DNA of 64,000 nt, from contig JAWQUS010000002.1 of NCBI GenBank assembly GCA_036365455.1, positions 3,100,001-3,164,000 of the forward strand, given 5' to 3'. The stretch's first letter is position 1. Every line of letters starts with the position of its first letter. The notes under the pieces are model-generated. The model ran no database searches. It was not told the origin of the DNA and worked only from the letters and a program-made list of their open reading frames with translations. The position numbers and the translations under genes are program-made. Positions 19,918 through 29,960 of this stretch are shown here, one piece after another. Source of the DNA: Macrosoma leucophasiata. Lineage: Eukaryota > Arthropoda > Insecta > Lepidoptera > Hedylidae.

Positions 19918-21548
19918 TGTCGCTGGGCGGCGGGACGCTGGGCGGCGGGACGCTGGGCGTCGGGACGCTGGGCGCCGGGACGCTCGACGTCGAGACGCTG
20001 GGCGTCGGGACGCTCGACGTCGGGACGCTGGGCGTCGGGACGCTCGACGTCGAGACGATGGGCGTCGGGACGCTCGACGTCGAGACGCTCGACGTCGAGA
20101 CGCTCGACGTCGGAACTCTCGACGTCGAGACGCTGGGCGTCGGCACGCTCGACGTCGAGACGCTCGACGTCGGGACGCTTGACGTCGAGACTATGGGCGT
20201 CGGGACGCTCGACGTCGAGACACTGGGCGTCGGGACGCTCGACGTCAAGACGCTCGACGTCGAGACGCTGGGCGTCATGACGCTCGGCGTCGAGACGCTG
20301 GGCGTCGGGACGCTCGACGTCGGGACGCTGGGCAGCGGGACGCTGGGCGACGGGACGCTGGGCGACGGGACGCTGGGCGTCGGGACGCTCGACGTCTAGA
20401 CGCTCGACGTCGGGACGCTCGACGTCGAGACGATGGGCGTCGGGACGCTCGACGTCGAGACGCTCGACGTCGAGACGCTCGACGTCGGAACTCTCGACGT
20501 CGAGACGCTGGGCGTCGGGACGCTCGACGTCGAGACGCTCGGCGTCGGCACGCTCGACGTCGGGACGCTCGACGTCGAGACGATGGGCGTCGGTACGCTC
20601 GACGTCGGGACGCTGGGCGTCGGGACGCTCGACGTCGGGACGCTGGGCGTCGGGACGCTCGGCGTCGAGACGCTGGGCGTCGGAACGCTCGGCGTCGAGA
20701 CGTTGGGTGTCGGGACGCTCGACGTCGGGACGCTCGACGTCGAGACGCTGGGCGTCGGGACGTTCGACGTCGGGACGCTCGACGTCGAGACGCTGGGCGT
20801 CGGGACGTCGAGACGTCAGGACGCTGGGCGTCGGGACGCACGACGACGGGACGCTCGACGTCGAGACGCTGGGCGTCGGGACGTCGAGACGTCGGGACGC
20901 TGGGCGTCGGGACGCACGACGTCGGGACGCTTGACGTCGAGACGCTGGGCGTCGGGACGCTCGACGTCGAGACGCTGGGCGTTGGGACGCTCGACGTCGG
21001 GACGCTGGGCGTCGGGACGCTCGACGTTGAGCGTCGGGACGCTCGACGTCGAGACGCTGGGCGTCGGGACGCTCGACGTCGGGACGCTCGACGTCGAGAC
21101 GCTGGGTGTCGGGACGCTCGACGTCGGGACGCTGGGCGTCGGGACCCTCGACGTCGGGACGCTCGACGTCGGGACGCTGGGCGTCGGGACGCTCGACGTC
21201 GGGACGCTGGGCGTCGGGACGCTCGACGTCGGGACGCTCGACGTCGGGACGCTGGGCGTCGGGACGCTCGACGTCGGGACGCTGGGCGTCGGGACGCTCG
21301 ACGTCGGGACGCTGGGCGTCGGGAGGCTCGACGTCGGGACGCTGGGCGTCGGGACGCTCGACGTCGGGACGCTGGGCGTCGGGACGCTCGACGTCGGGAC
21401 GCTGGGCGTCGGGACGCTCGACGTCGGGACGCTGGGCGTCGGGACGCTCGACGTCGGGACGCTGGGCGTCGGGACGCTCGACGTCGGGACGCTGGGCGTC
21501 GGGACGCTCGACGTCGGGACGCTGGGCGTCGGGACGCTGGGCGTCGGC
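19918..21548. repeat. CpG-dense satellite, 15-bp unit, about 108 copies
   Basis: Tandem array of two related 15-mers, CGGGACGCTCGACGT and CGGGACGCTGGGCGT. The 5' half mixes variants (GAGACG, GGAACT, GGGACGATGGGC) irregularly. From about 21170 the two alternate regularly as a 30-bp dimer, nearly without error after 21330. Each GACGT-type unit holds four CpGs in an otherwise AT-rich region. The period is divisible by three, so frames stay open on both strands (LGVGTLDVGT on +, RRASR and STSSVPTPSV on -); these are by-products. A slippage at about 20806-20905 shifts the register. The array lies between an S-like box and an N-family LINE tail. Confidence 0.97.
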
Positions 21549-21605
21549 TGGGGGTATATTTCTATGGGCCTATTCTGTTCTATTAAATAGAGTCAAAATA
21601 ATCCA

Positions 21606-21708
21606 TCCGGGCTGGCAGCGCGTTGGCAAATAGCTTGGTGTTGCAAATCTTCATAGGGGACGGTAGCCCGTCTGCTTGTCTGTCAACCTAAGTACAAAAA
21701 AGACACTG
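21606..21708 (+). mobile_element. N-family LINE 3' tail
   Basis: GGCTGGCAGCGCGTTGGCAA, TGTTGCAAATCTTCATAGG and TGTCTGTCAACCTAAG match the N tail at 491-705 and the complement of 35604-35720. Confidence 0.7.
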
Positions 21709-21717
21709 GGTTTTTAA

Positions 21718-22153
21718 TGATGACTGCAGCCTATGAGACGTCTACACAAAACAAGGAGTCAAAATGCAGATGCGTTGCCACTACTGAGAACATAGTTGTT
21801 ATGTCTCTGTGATGTTAAAACAGGGCCATATAGAACATCTTACGGGAACTCGATGGTTCTAAGCATTGCCATTTCGCGGCAGATGGATTAGGTAATGCGG
21901 TAGTGGCTACGCCCACGAGCTCCTACCATGTAGACACACCGCGGGCACTCCGCCAAAATTCCATACAAACGCTTAATTTGGTCTCTATTTGTGTAATAAT
22001 CGTGCACCTGTGTGCGTAGCACTTAGAGAATACCAAACGTCGCCCATAAGAGGGAGGGTTGGGCGAGGCGGGGAAATCGGGCGGGACGTCGAAGTGTCTA
22101 TTCTATACGTAGTATTAATACATATTCTCTGTTGGAACTCTACCACCAGTAAA
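21718..22153 (-). mobile_element. Diverged A copy interrupted by a C repeat
   Basis: A sequence runs from GATGACTGCAGCCTATGAGA to CACGAGCTCCTACCATGT (about 21934). It resumes at 22132 with GGAACTCTACCACCAGTAAA, the normal 5' end. The 197 bp between are C copy 2 (21935-22131), so C moved into A. Confidence 0.8.
21935..22131 (+). mobile_element. C repeat, copy 2, nested in A
   Basis: From CACACCGCGGGCACTCC to ATATTCTCTG, the same end points as the other C copies. It lacks about 20 bp of the ACGTGTA-type interior found in copies 1 and 3. Confidence 0.8.
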
Positions 22154-22685
22154 CCACAAAAATATATTTACACATATTATTTTTTAAATTTCTTTCAGCT
22201 GCAAACTAGTCAGCTAATGTCTGTAAAGAATAAGTTCAGTGTTCAAACTCATTATTAAAAGAAAAAGTATTTTAATAAGGAGAGCAGTCCATGATCCATG
22301 AACTGTAAAAATATTGTCTTTATTCTGCGATAATTGGAGCACGTCTCTGATAATTGGTGTGTGATTCCACTTCTAGTGCTCTATTCACACTCTCGAACGA
22401 ATGCCATTAGAAGCAAATAATTGTGAATAATGTGTGGACCAAGGAGTAAAATAACAAAAAAACTGGCCATGTGCGAGTCGAACACAGTTTAATTCGGTTA
22501 AGGAATTTCCTATATTACTACGAATACCGTAGATTTAGATTTCCCTTTAATCTGTTGGTAAAGAACCATTCGTATTTATTTCCATTTTAAGCTCGAACCT
22601 CAAAACTAAAAAAAAATACTCTCACGTAAAGCCATTTATGTCATAACATGCAGCAAGTCTAATTTCAATGTACAACAATCTTTAT
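22154..22685. other. No gene; small R-like fragment
   Basis: CTGGCCATGTGCGAGTCGAA at about 22462 resembles the R repeat end. The rest is AT-rich and unassigned. Confidence 0.4.
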
Positions 22686-23084
22686 AAAAACTAGAGGCAC
22701 AAATGTAGACGAGTTGCTAATATTCTTGTTGCTATATTTTTACTGGTGGTAGAGCTCCAGTGACGGAGCTCGCGGGCGTAGGCACCACCGCATTACCTGA
22801 TTTACTTGCCGCTAAATGGTAGTGTTCAGCACTATCGTGTTCCGGTCAGGTGGTAATGTACGGCGCTGTAATTTCCGGCACAGAGGCATAACACCTTAGG
22901 CCTCAGGAGTGGTAACGCATTTGCATTTTGACCTTGGTCTTTGTGTGGGTGTCTATAGGCTGCAGTCATCACTTAAGATCAATGTGAACTGTATGCTTGT
23001 TTGCTACTTCAATTACATAAAAAAAAAATTTAAAATTAAAAAAAAAACTAGAGGCACAAATGTAGACGAGTTGCTAATATTCTT
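22686..23084 (+). mobile_element. A-family retroposon with 42-bp flanking duplication
   Basis: The element proper is about 22737-23042, full length with an A-rich tail. The 42 bp at 22686-22727 (from AAAAACTAGAGGCAC to TAATATTCTT) are repeated exactly at 23043-23084 right after the tail, so they flank it as a target-site duplication. About nine non-family bases separate the left copy from the element start. Confidence 0.93.
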
Positions 23085-23240
23085 ACTTTAAACTTTAAAT
23101 CTTTGAAAAAGCAAATCTTCTTCTGTGTCAAAATTTTAAAGAATTTCGTAAAATTAACGTTTTCAGTTGTATTAAACAACTTCTTTAGAAACCTTAATAA
23201 ACAACATTGGTTTATTCTATACATATAAAATTATGGTCGA

Positions 23241-23293
23241 ACATCCTTCACTGTCACGAAATTGTTCAAAGAATTCGTGACAGTGAAGGATGT
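23241..23293. repeat. Palindrome, 20-bp arms, plus direct repeat
   Basis: Arms 23241-23260 and 23274-23293 are exact complements around a 13-nt loop. The loop motif TGTTCAAAGAATTCG recurs directly at 23306-23320. Confidence 0.9.
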
Positions 23294-23542
23294 ATTATTC
23301 GACACTGTTCAAAGAATTCGCTTGTCGATAGTGTGACCCGAGCTTTCATTTGCTCGTTAGTCAGCGGTAATACAGCTCGTATCGAATACCTTTTCTAACA
23401 ATTGCTCAGGCTTAAGTGCTGTACTCGGCAAATTGCTATCCTCTTTTTATTGCGCAGCCCAATTAATGAGGTGAATGAAGATTTTGATCGAGAGTGTATA
23501 TAAACCATTTGTTTCATTTGTTTTGTGAATATAAATATAATA

Positions 23543-23714
23543 AACTGGGGGTAAAGCTCCAGTGACGGAGCTCGCGGGCGTAGGTACTACCACATTACTT
23601 AATATACTTGCCGTTAAATGTTAGTGTTCAGCACTATCGTGTTCCGGTCAGGTGGTATAATGTACGGCCCTGTGATTTCCGGCACAGGGACATAACACCT
23701 TAGGCCTCAGGAGT
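23543..23714 (+). mobile_element. A-family retroposon, 3'-truncated
   Basis: 5' end intact (ACTGGGGGTAAAGCTCC); it stops after CCTTAGGCCTCAGGAG, losing the last 110 bp and the tail. Confidence 0.8.
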
Positions 23715-23871
23715 TTGTGATAGTTATTTCATTAAAAAAAAGAAATAAAGAAAGGAAAGAATTTTCAAAACCGATACACAACGGTCTGTAAGAAACAAAC
23801 ACTTCTTATTCCTTGAATAAATTGTGCAGATATTTGTTTTCATACACGTGTCCCCCTCTCGCCATTCCTGT

Positions 23872-24060
23872 TAGGTTAGGATCCCACCGCAGAATCATTT
23901 CGTTCATCCAGATATGCTGAAAACCTTATTTTTACGCATAATTATAATATAGAGAATATATATCCACTAGGTTGCCTATCAAAATTTGGCCGCAAGTATT
24001 TTTGAATTATTATTTTATCTTTAACAGTCGCCAGCAGCAACTCTTGTATGCGGCTAATTT
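23872..24060. repeat. M repeat, copy 2
   Basis: TTAGGTTAGGATCCCACC, TTTCGTTCATCCAGATATGC, TAGGTTGCCTATCAAA and GGCCGCAAGTATTTTT; inverted relative to 16133. It continues into a TTATTTTATCTTTAACAG block also seen at 27530. Confidence 0.75.
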
Positions 24061-24123
24061 AATTTGGCTCCCGTGTATCATAATAACGAGAAAAAATAGC
24101 TTTTATTTGATATATAAATAATA

Positions 24124-24268
24124 CATATCGCCTCTTTACAAGAATAATGTGACATTTCATATAGAACGATTTAGATGAAATGTCACGTTATTCTTCTAAG
24201 AATAATGTTGCATTTCATAAAGAACGATTTAGATGAAATGTCACATTATTCTTGTAAAGAAGCGATAT
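24124..24268. repeat. Double palindrome in tandem
   Basis: Two direct units of about 55 bp (24141-24195 and 24198-24253), each itself a hairpin (GAATAATGTGACATTTCAT and its complement around AGAACGATTTAG). An outer inverted repeat of 35 or more bp (24124-24160 against 24232-24268) encloses both. Confidence 0.9.
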
Positions 24269-24384
24269 ACGTAATGGGCGTAAAAAATTATCGGGGTGGA
24301 ACGAAAATATGTAGGAGCGGCCAAGTGCGCAACGGCAGCCGTGATTTTCCATCTTTATACATATTGCCGTGAAGTGGACGAAAT

Positions 24385-24610
24385 TTACGCAGGTAGGTTT
24401 GCAGCATAATATGTGCCCAGAACGTGTAAATTGTGGAACGAACTTCCCTCTGAGGTGTTCCCTAGGTGCTACAATATGGTGTTGCAAATGTTTATAGGCG
24501 ACGGTGACCACTTTCCATCAGGTGGCCCGTTTGCTTGAATGTCAACCTTCAGACATAAAAAAAATAATTCTGGATGAACGAAATGATTCTGCAGTGGGAT
24601 TCTAACCTAT
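24385..24610 (+). mobile_element. M repeat split by an N-family LINE tail
   Basis: M sequence GGTAGGTTTGCAGCATA stops near 24410 and resumes near 24570 with CTGGATGAACGAAATGATTC. In between is an N tail from CCCAGAACGTGTAAATTGTG to AAAAAAA. The resumption is in register, so the LINE fragment inserted into M, with a probable short ATA(AT) duplication at the edges. Confidence 0.8.
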
Positions 24611-24775
24611 GTGTCCTTATGCAAAGAATTTAATTTCGCGAAACCTCTGCTACTGTCACATTTTACGGGAAATGCAAGTGAAGGAATTTTATAATAGGAT
24701 TCCTATTTTTATTTGTCTTTAATACCATAAATAGCATACTCATCGGTCATTATAATTGGAATTATTTCCGCTTTG

Positions 24776-24870
24776 TTTTTTTTGGGGTTCCGTTCCTCGA
24801 AAGAAAAAACGGAACCCTTATAGGATCACTTTATTGTCCGTCCGTTTATCTGTCAAAACCCTTTTTCTGA
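24776..24870 (+). repeat. R repeat 5' end
   Basis: GGGGTTCCGTTCCTCG, GGAACCCTTATAGGATCAC and TCCGTCCGTTTATCTGTC; truncated after about 95 bp. Confidence 0.6.
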
Positions 24871-25489
24871 GAAACGCAGGCAGGTATGAAACTGAAATTA
24901 ATATTAAATACTTAGGTCTACTGTCCCTTGGAGCTGAAAAAAATCTAAGCCAACGCAATTAAAAGATACAACTGTTTATGCCACAGATTTTCTAAACTTG
25001 CAATGGAATTAAAATCTACAGAGTATTTACCGTGAACACAGAATCTTGAAATTTGGTTTCAGCATTTAAGCCATGAATAGAGTTCCATCCTATTTATACA
25101 TCACAATTAGTGATCTGCCGTGTGCGACCGTCTGTCGAAATTATTATCGACATTGCGACAGCAATAATCCTTTGAAATAAATAGGGATGGATGATGACTA
25201 TTTTTTTTTTATTGTAATTTGTAAAAAGTGTAGGAAGAATAAATTAATTTGTCGTTGACCGGTCTTTTCCATAACTAATATTTTTTAAGATGCTACCATG
25301 CAAAACGTTGTGAGTGGTGAAACGACTCAAAAAATATTTCTCATAAACTTTGGAATATATCTATACAAATAAATAAAATTGGAGTGTCTGTTTGTAATAT
25401 AAAAATAACCGCTTATTAATAAATGCATTTGTATGTATACACGGTACAAAAAACAACATTTTTTACAATTTTTGTCTGTCTGTCTGTTT
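24871..25489. other. No recognisable feature
   Basis: AT-rich. The frame at 25327-25545 (minus) overlaps the retroposon end that follows and is incidental. Confidence 0.4.
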
Positions 25490-25675
25490 GGCGGGGCTAA
25501 TCTTGGGAACGGCTGGACCGATTTTGACAGTACTTTCACTTTCACATAATTGATGAAACAAGGAGTAACTTAGGCTACTTTTATACTAGCTGCGCCCACG
25601 ACTTCATCCGGGTAGATACTGAACTATCATAAATTCTAACGCGGGCGAAGTCGCGGGCACAGCTAGTTATTTAAT
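25490..25675 (-). mobile_element. S-like retroposon
   Basis: Complement begins ACTAGCTGTGCCCGCGACTT and ends in the GGCTGGACCGATTTTGACA-type block (TCGGTCCAGCCGTTCCCAAG) with a CAGACAGACA tract. The outer box occurs twice, near 25592 and 25652. Confidence 0.6.
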
Positions 25676-25679
25676 AAAG

Positions 25680-25830
25680 AGCGCAGTCATTTGTTTTCAT
25701 ACATTTGGTGCAGATTACACAGAATTTAATTTAGCGAATCGTCTGTGACTGACATAATTTAAGTGAAATGTAATCTCAAGTGTTCGTTACAGCATTCCTT
25801 CCTATGTTTGTCTGTGTTATTAAATGTTAT
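25680..25830 (+). repeat. Z repeat, copy 1
   Basis: Shares GTCATTTGTTTTCATACA, AGATTACACAGAATTT and CGTCTGTGAC with 26738-26890; partial matches occur at 23825 and 24612. Confidence 0.65.
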
Positions 25831-25860
25831 TATTTATGCAACTGAAAGAGTTTGGTATAT

Positions 25861-26144
25861 TTTTTATTTTTTTATGTCATAAAAGTGGCAAACAAGCGTG
25901 CAGTTCACATTGATGTTAAGTGATGACTGCAGCCTATAGACACCCACACAATGACCAGAGGTCAAAATGCAAATGCGCTGCCACTCCTGAGGCATTAGGC
26001 GTTATGCCTCTGTGCCGGAAATTACAGAGCCGTACATTACCACCTGACCGAAACATGATAGTGCTGAACACTACCATTTAACGGCAAGTATATTAGGTAA
26101 TGCGGTGGTGCCTACGCCCGCGAGCTCCAGCTCTACCACCAGTA
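25861..26144 (-). mobile_element. A-family retroposon, full length
   Basis: It lacks about 10 bp in the palindromic GAGCTCC..GGAGCTC block at its 5' end. It faces the next copy, 187 bp away, head to head. Confidence 0.85.
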
Positions 26145-26330
26145 TATTGTTCAATTCGAACATTTTGGCATTTTATTCTATTTTTATTAACTTAACACTA
26201 AGCCTGGGTAAAGTTATTGTAACATTTCATATTCTGCTCTAACTTTAACAGATTTCCTTAAGTTAGAGAAGGATGTGCAATGTAACAATTATTTTAACCT
26301 TAACAAATGATGTGATGCAATACATTTACA

Positions 26331-26613
26331 TTTTTACTGGTGGTAGAGCTCTAGTGACGGAGCTCGCTGGCGTAGGCACCACCGCATTACCTACTTGCCG
26401 CTAAATAGTAGTGTTCAGCACTATCGTGTTCCGGTCAGGTGGTAATGTACGGCCCAGTGATTTCCGGCACAGAGGCATAACATCTTAGGCCTCAGGACTA
26501 GTAACGCATCTGTATTTTGACCTTGGTCTTTGTGTGTCTATAGGCTGCACTCATCACTTAACACCAATGTGAACTGCATGCTTGATTACCACTTCCATTA
26601 CATAAAAAAAAAA
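26331..26613 (+). mobile_element. A-family retroposon, full length
   Basis: TTTTTACTGG start and A10 tail. With the preceding copy it forms an inverted pair with a 187-bp spacer that could fold into a long hairpin. Confidence 0.87.
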
Positions 26614-26737
26614 CATAATTGCAGGCTTGTTTGACAGGTAAAAACTACATAGCAGCAAGAAATAAAACATATTTTTAAAGTATATTGACAATAACTGCTC
26701 TTCAATTAATTAACTTCTTAGTCTTGAAATATAACTT

Positions 26738-26890
26738 TGTGCAATCATTTGTTTTCACACACTTGGTCGAGATTACACAGAATTTCATTACGCGGATCGT
26801 CTGTGACAGACTTAATTCATGTGCAATGCAAGCTCGAGTATTCGCTAATAGAATTCCTGGTTTTGTTTATCTGTCTAATTAAATACTTAG
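26738..26890 (+). repeat. Z repeat, copy 2
   Basis: About 70 percent alike to 25680-25830 by eye. A 65-codon frame here is not conserved between the two copies. Confidence 0.65.
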
Positions 26891-27002
26891 GCAAGTAGAT
26901 AGTTTGGTATACAACACAATAAACGCACACACTGAGAGAAGTTTGTTCTGAATCGCTAACCGAATCGATTTTATGCATTTATATTAGAGGTATTTTTTCC
27001 CC

Positions 27003-27478
27003 AAAGGAGATGTTGCAAAAATGTATGGACCTCCGGCCATGTATTGTACACAATATCATTGAACAGGCAAAATCAATATAAAAACGTTTTTTTCTGCATA
27101 TTTTCACTTATTTAGCTTAGTTTGCAGTTACAAAACGTTATTTGCAGTTAGAATTGCAACTCAAAACCAACATGGCGAATATGACGGGCGATGTCATTTT
27201 GACATTTTCATTTTCTAAATTGTATTTTGATTTATAGTAGTTGGAGATAAAAGTAATGTTTTCTAAATACTATCGAAATCGATTGATCCCAAGTGTCGGC
27301 TGTATCACCGCCATGTTTAACATAGTTGAAAATGATAAAATCGTTTGAATTAAATGTGGTTGTAACTCTAAAATATATTCTTGAATAAATTAATTGTATT
27401 TTTTTTCGGATTCTTCTTTAGTTTACCCATTTTTTGAGGACGTGTACGAACCAGAGCCGAGCTCGCAACATCTCCTTT
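27003..27478. mobile_element. L MITE, copy 2
   Basis: 476 bp with perfect 14-bp terminal inverted repeats, in the same orientation as copy 1. Confidence 0.87.
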
Positions 27479-27487
27479 AATTACATT

Positions 27488-27610
27488 AATAGGTTAGGAT
27501 CCCAGTGCAGAATTATTTTTAGTTATATTATTTTATCTTTAATAGCCAGCAACTCTTATTTGCGGCCGATTTTATTTGGCGCCCGTATAACATAATAATG
27601 AGAAACAAAT
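27488..27610. repeat. M repeat, copy 4 (partial)
   Basis: AGGTTAGGATCCCAGTGCAG, then a jump to the TTATTTTATCTTTAATAG block and GCCAGCAACTC, so about 100 bp of the middle are deleted relative to 23872-24060. Confidence 0.65.
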
Positions 27611-27786
27611 AGATTTAATTTGAAAATATATAAGAAGAAGTTTGGGAGTGTTGTATACGCGAGAAAATCCGCAAATTTAATTTCTACAATGTATGAAGCT
27701 CTCGAAAACCTGCGAAAACGTTGTTGCTTAACCGAGTAGATCGCCTATGATCAACACCAGCCACGGGCACGGGTAGGAATTCTTAA

Positions 27787-28140
27787 TAATGGCAACCCAT
27801 TATACGCCCCACTGCTGGGCACGAGTCTCTCCCCATTTTGGGGGGAGGTCTGGAGCTTACTCCACCACGCTGCTCCAATGCGGATTGGTGGTGGTGTGTG
27901 GGTTAGTGGCCAACCCACTGTCGGATGTTTTCAAACCGCCCATAAGGCCTCCGACAAGGTTTAACGACTGCTATCCATCGATAGCAACCGGGACCGACGG
28001 CTCAACATGCCCTCCGAAGCACGAAAACGCGCATTTAATTTGCCACTAGCGGTCACCCATCACACTACCCGACCGCGCCCGTAGTGCTTAACCGAGCAGA
28101 TCGCTTACGATCCACCAGCCGCTGGGCCATGCGCGCTTCA
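27787..28140 (-). mobile_element. G retroposon, copy 1
   Basis: Complement runs from GGCCCAGCGGCTGGTGGA through CCGATAGCAACCG-type and GCATTGGAGCAGCGTGG to CCCAGCAGTGGGGCGTATAA and ATGGGTTGCCATTATT. The CCAGCAGTGG end is like RTE-dependent SINEs, so a 3' end borrowed from a LINE is a reasonable inference. Confidence 0.75.
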
Positions 28141-28434
28141 AAGCGTAAGGTAGGAATTCTTACTTGACCCAAAATATGCTATTGAAAGACAATAGTCAAT
28201 TTCAAAGTTCTCTACACACATGGCTATTTCTATATTTAGACATACAGCCGTAAGTGAAGTAGAGCTCAGGTAATGGCATTAAGCGTAAGAACAATAAACA
28301 CATGGCACAGCTACAGCGGCGGGCAAATTGGATTAACGAACCGTTGTTTAATGCCTCTCGCTGTACGACAACACCGAGTGTTGTAATAATTTAGTAGCTT
28401 AAATTAATCTCGCTGGTGAAGGAATTTTAGTGAA

Positions 28435-28941
28435 AAAGGAGATGTTGCGAGCTCGGCTCTAGTTCGTACACGTCCTCAAAAAATGGGTAAATTGAAAAAG
28501 AATCCGAAAAAAATACAATTAATTTATTCAAGAATATATTTTAGAGTTACTACCACATTTAGTTCAAACGATTTTATCATTTTTAACCATATTCAAAATG
28601 GCGGCGATACAGCCGACGCTTCTTTAAATTGGAAATCGATTAGTTTAAGTTCTTAGTATTAACACATGCAATCGATTTCGATAGTATTTAGAAAATATTA
28701 CTATTTTCTCCAAGTACAAAAAACAATTTAAAAAATGAAAATGTCAAAATGACACGTCCGCCATATTCGCCATGTTGGTTTGAGTTGCAATTCTAACTGC
28801 AAATAATATTTTGTAACTGCAAACAAAGCTAAATAAGTGAATGTATGCAGTAATAAAGCGTTTTTATATTGATTTTGCCTGTTAATGATATTGTGTACAA
28901 TACATGGCCGGAGGTCCATACATTTTTGCAACATCTCCTTT
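28435..28941. mobile_element. L MITE, copy 3
   Basis: 507 bp, inverted relative to copies 1 and 2, about 1 kb from copy 2. It has a roughly 30-bp insertion around 28640 absent from the others. Confidence 0.87.
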
Positions 28942-28944
28942 GCT

Positions 28945-29068
28945 ATAAGTATAGTCCCTGCCAAGAAATATTGCAGATCGACTTTAAGAAAGATATTTCG
29001 GCAAATTTCAGCTCTGTAGAGCGTTATCTCTTTCGCACACTACCTTAAGGACGCTTGTCGACCATTTG
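28945..29068 (+). repeat. K repeat, copy 3
   Basis: AATATTGCAGATCGACTTTA, GTAGAGCGTTATCTCTTTCG and GCTTGTCGACCATTTGATCA; the 3' half is replaced by an A copy. Confidence 0.65.
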
Positions 29069-29076
29069 ATCACACA

Positions 29077-29283
29077 TGGTCAAAATGCAGATGCGTTATC
29101 ACTCATGAGCCTAAGGTGTTATGCCTCTGTGCCGGAAATTACAGGGCCGTACATTACCACCTGACAGGAACACGATAGTGCTGAACGGTACCATTTAGCG
29201 GCAAGTATATGTACATATTATTATAAGATAATGCGGTGTTCCCGACGCCCGCGAGCTTCGTCACAGGAGCTCTACAACTAGTA
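29077..29283 (-). mobile_element. A-family retroposon, tail missing
   Basis: Starts within the CATGGTCAAAATGCAGATGC block, so the 3' 90 bp are gone. It has an AT-rich insertion near 29212-29230. Confidence 0.78.
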
Positions 29284-29591
29284 TATATATACGGTACAAA
29301 AATTTAATTAGTGAAAAAAAAACGCTGTCAACTCAACAAATTCACCATATTATACTTCACGAAAGCATTGGCCACAACCATTCCAAAAATGCGCAGTCAT
29401 TCTAAATTAGAAAATGTCGACGCACAGAGTCACGATATTTTTGTCAGACTCAGCTTTGGGAGGCTGCGGAGCGTAAACCTCTGATATTCGGTCATTAATC
29501 TACCTAATGTATGAAGACATCACCGTGATTACATGAATAATGAGCTGACGTCATAAAGATAGGTTACACTCTGAGGTCTAGATGCTTTTGT
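29284..29591. other. No recognisable feature
   Basis: Mixed composition, without shared repeats. Confidence 0.4.
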
Positions 29592-29813
29592 CACAGTACA
29601 AATATGAACAGTATGGAAACTACGTACAATACTTTGAAACGGCACACTCGCACAACATGCGCATGGACGAGGCCCCTAAGCGGTTCTTGCGGTGCTGCAG
29701 TAGAGAGACGCACGCTACTCGAGCGTCGATGCGCGTGTTTGTGTATGTGTGCCGTTTCGAACGTTTTGTACGTAACTTTCATACTGTTCATATTTTTACT
29801 GTGCTTTTGTTCC
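29592..29813. mobile_element. I MITE, copy 1
   Basis: A 222-bp element with long imperfect terminal inverted repeats (CACAGTACAAATATGAACAG at left; the complement ends AAATATGAACAGTATGAAAG at right). The GC-rich centre includes CATGCGCATGGACGAGGCC. Copy 2 (59219-60768) carries large insertions. Frames on both strands mirror each other because of the inverted repeat. Confidence 0.85.
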
Positions 29814-29816
29814 ACT

Positions 29817-29960
29817 TAGGTTAGGATCCCTCTGCAGAATAATTTCGTTCATCCAGGTATGCTGCAAACCTAATTTCTACGCATACTTATAATCAAAGAA
29901 ATATATATCCACTAGGTTGCCTATCAAAAAATGGCCGCAAGTATTTTTTATATTTTTTTG
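29817..29960. repeat. M repeat, copy 5
   Basis: TTAGGTTAGGATCCC directly after the I MITE, then CGTTCATCCAGGTATGCTGC and ATGGCCGCAAGTATTTTTTA. Confidence 0.75.

Noticed and set aside
19918..21548. CRISPR array
   Set aside because: Units are contiguous with no spacers, and the window is clearly animal DNA.
20433..21590. 385-codon frame of GVGTLDVGTL repeats as a gene
   Set aside because: Direct product of a 15-bp satellite whose length is a multiple of three. Several other frames on both strands are equally open.
29582..29824. Three overlapping 71-80 codon frames as small proteins
   Set aside because: They mirror each other because of the inverted repeats of the I MITE.
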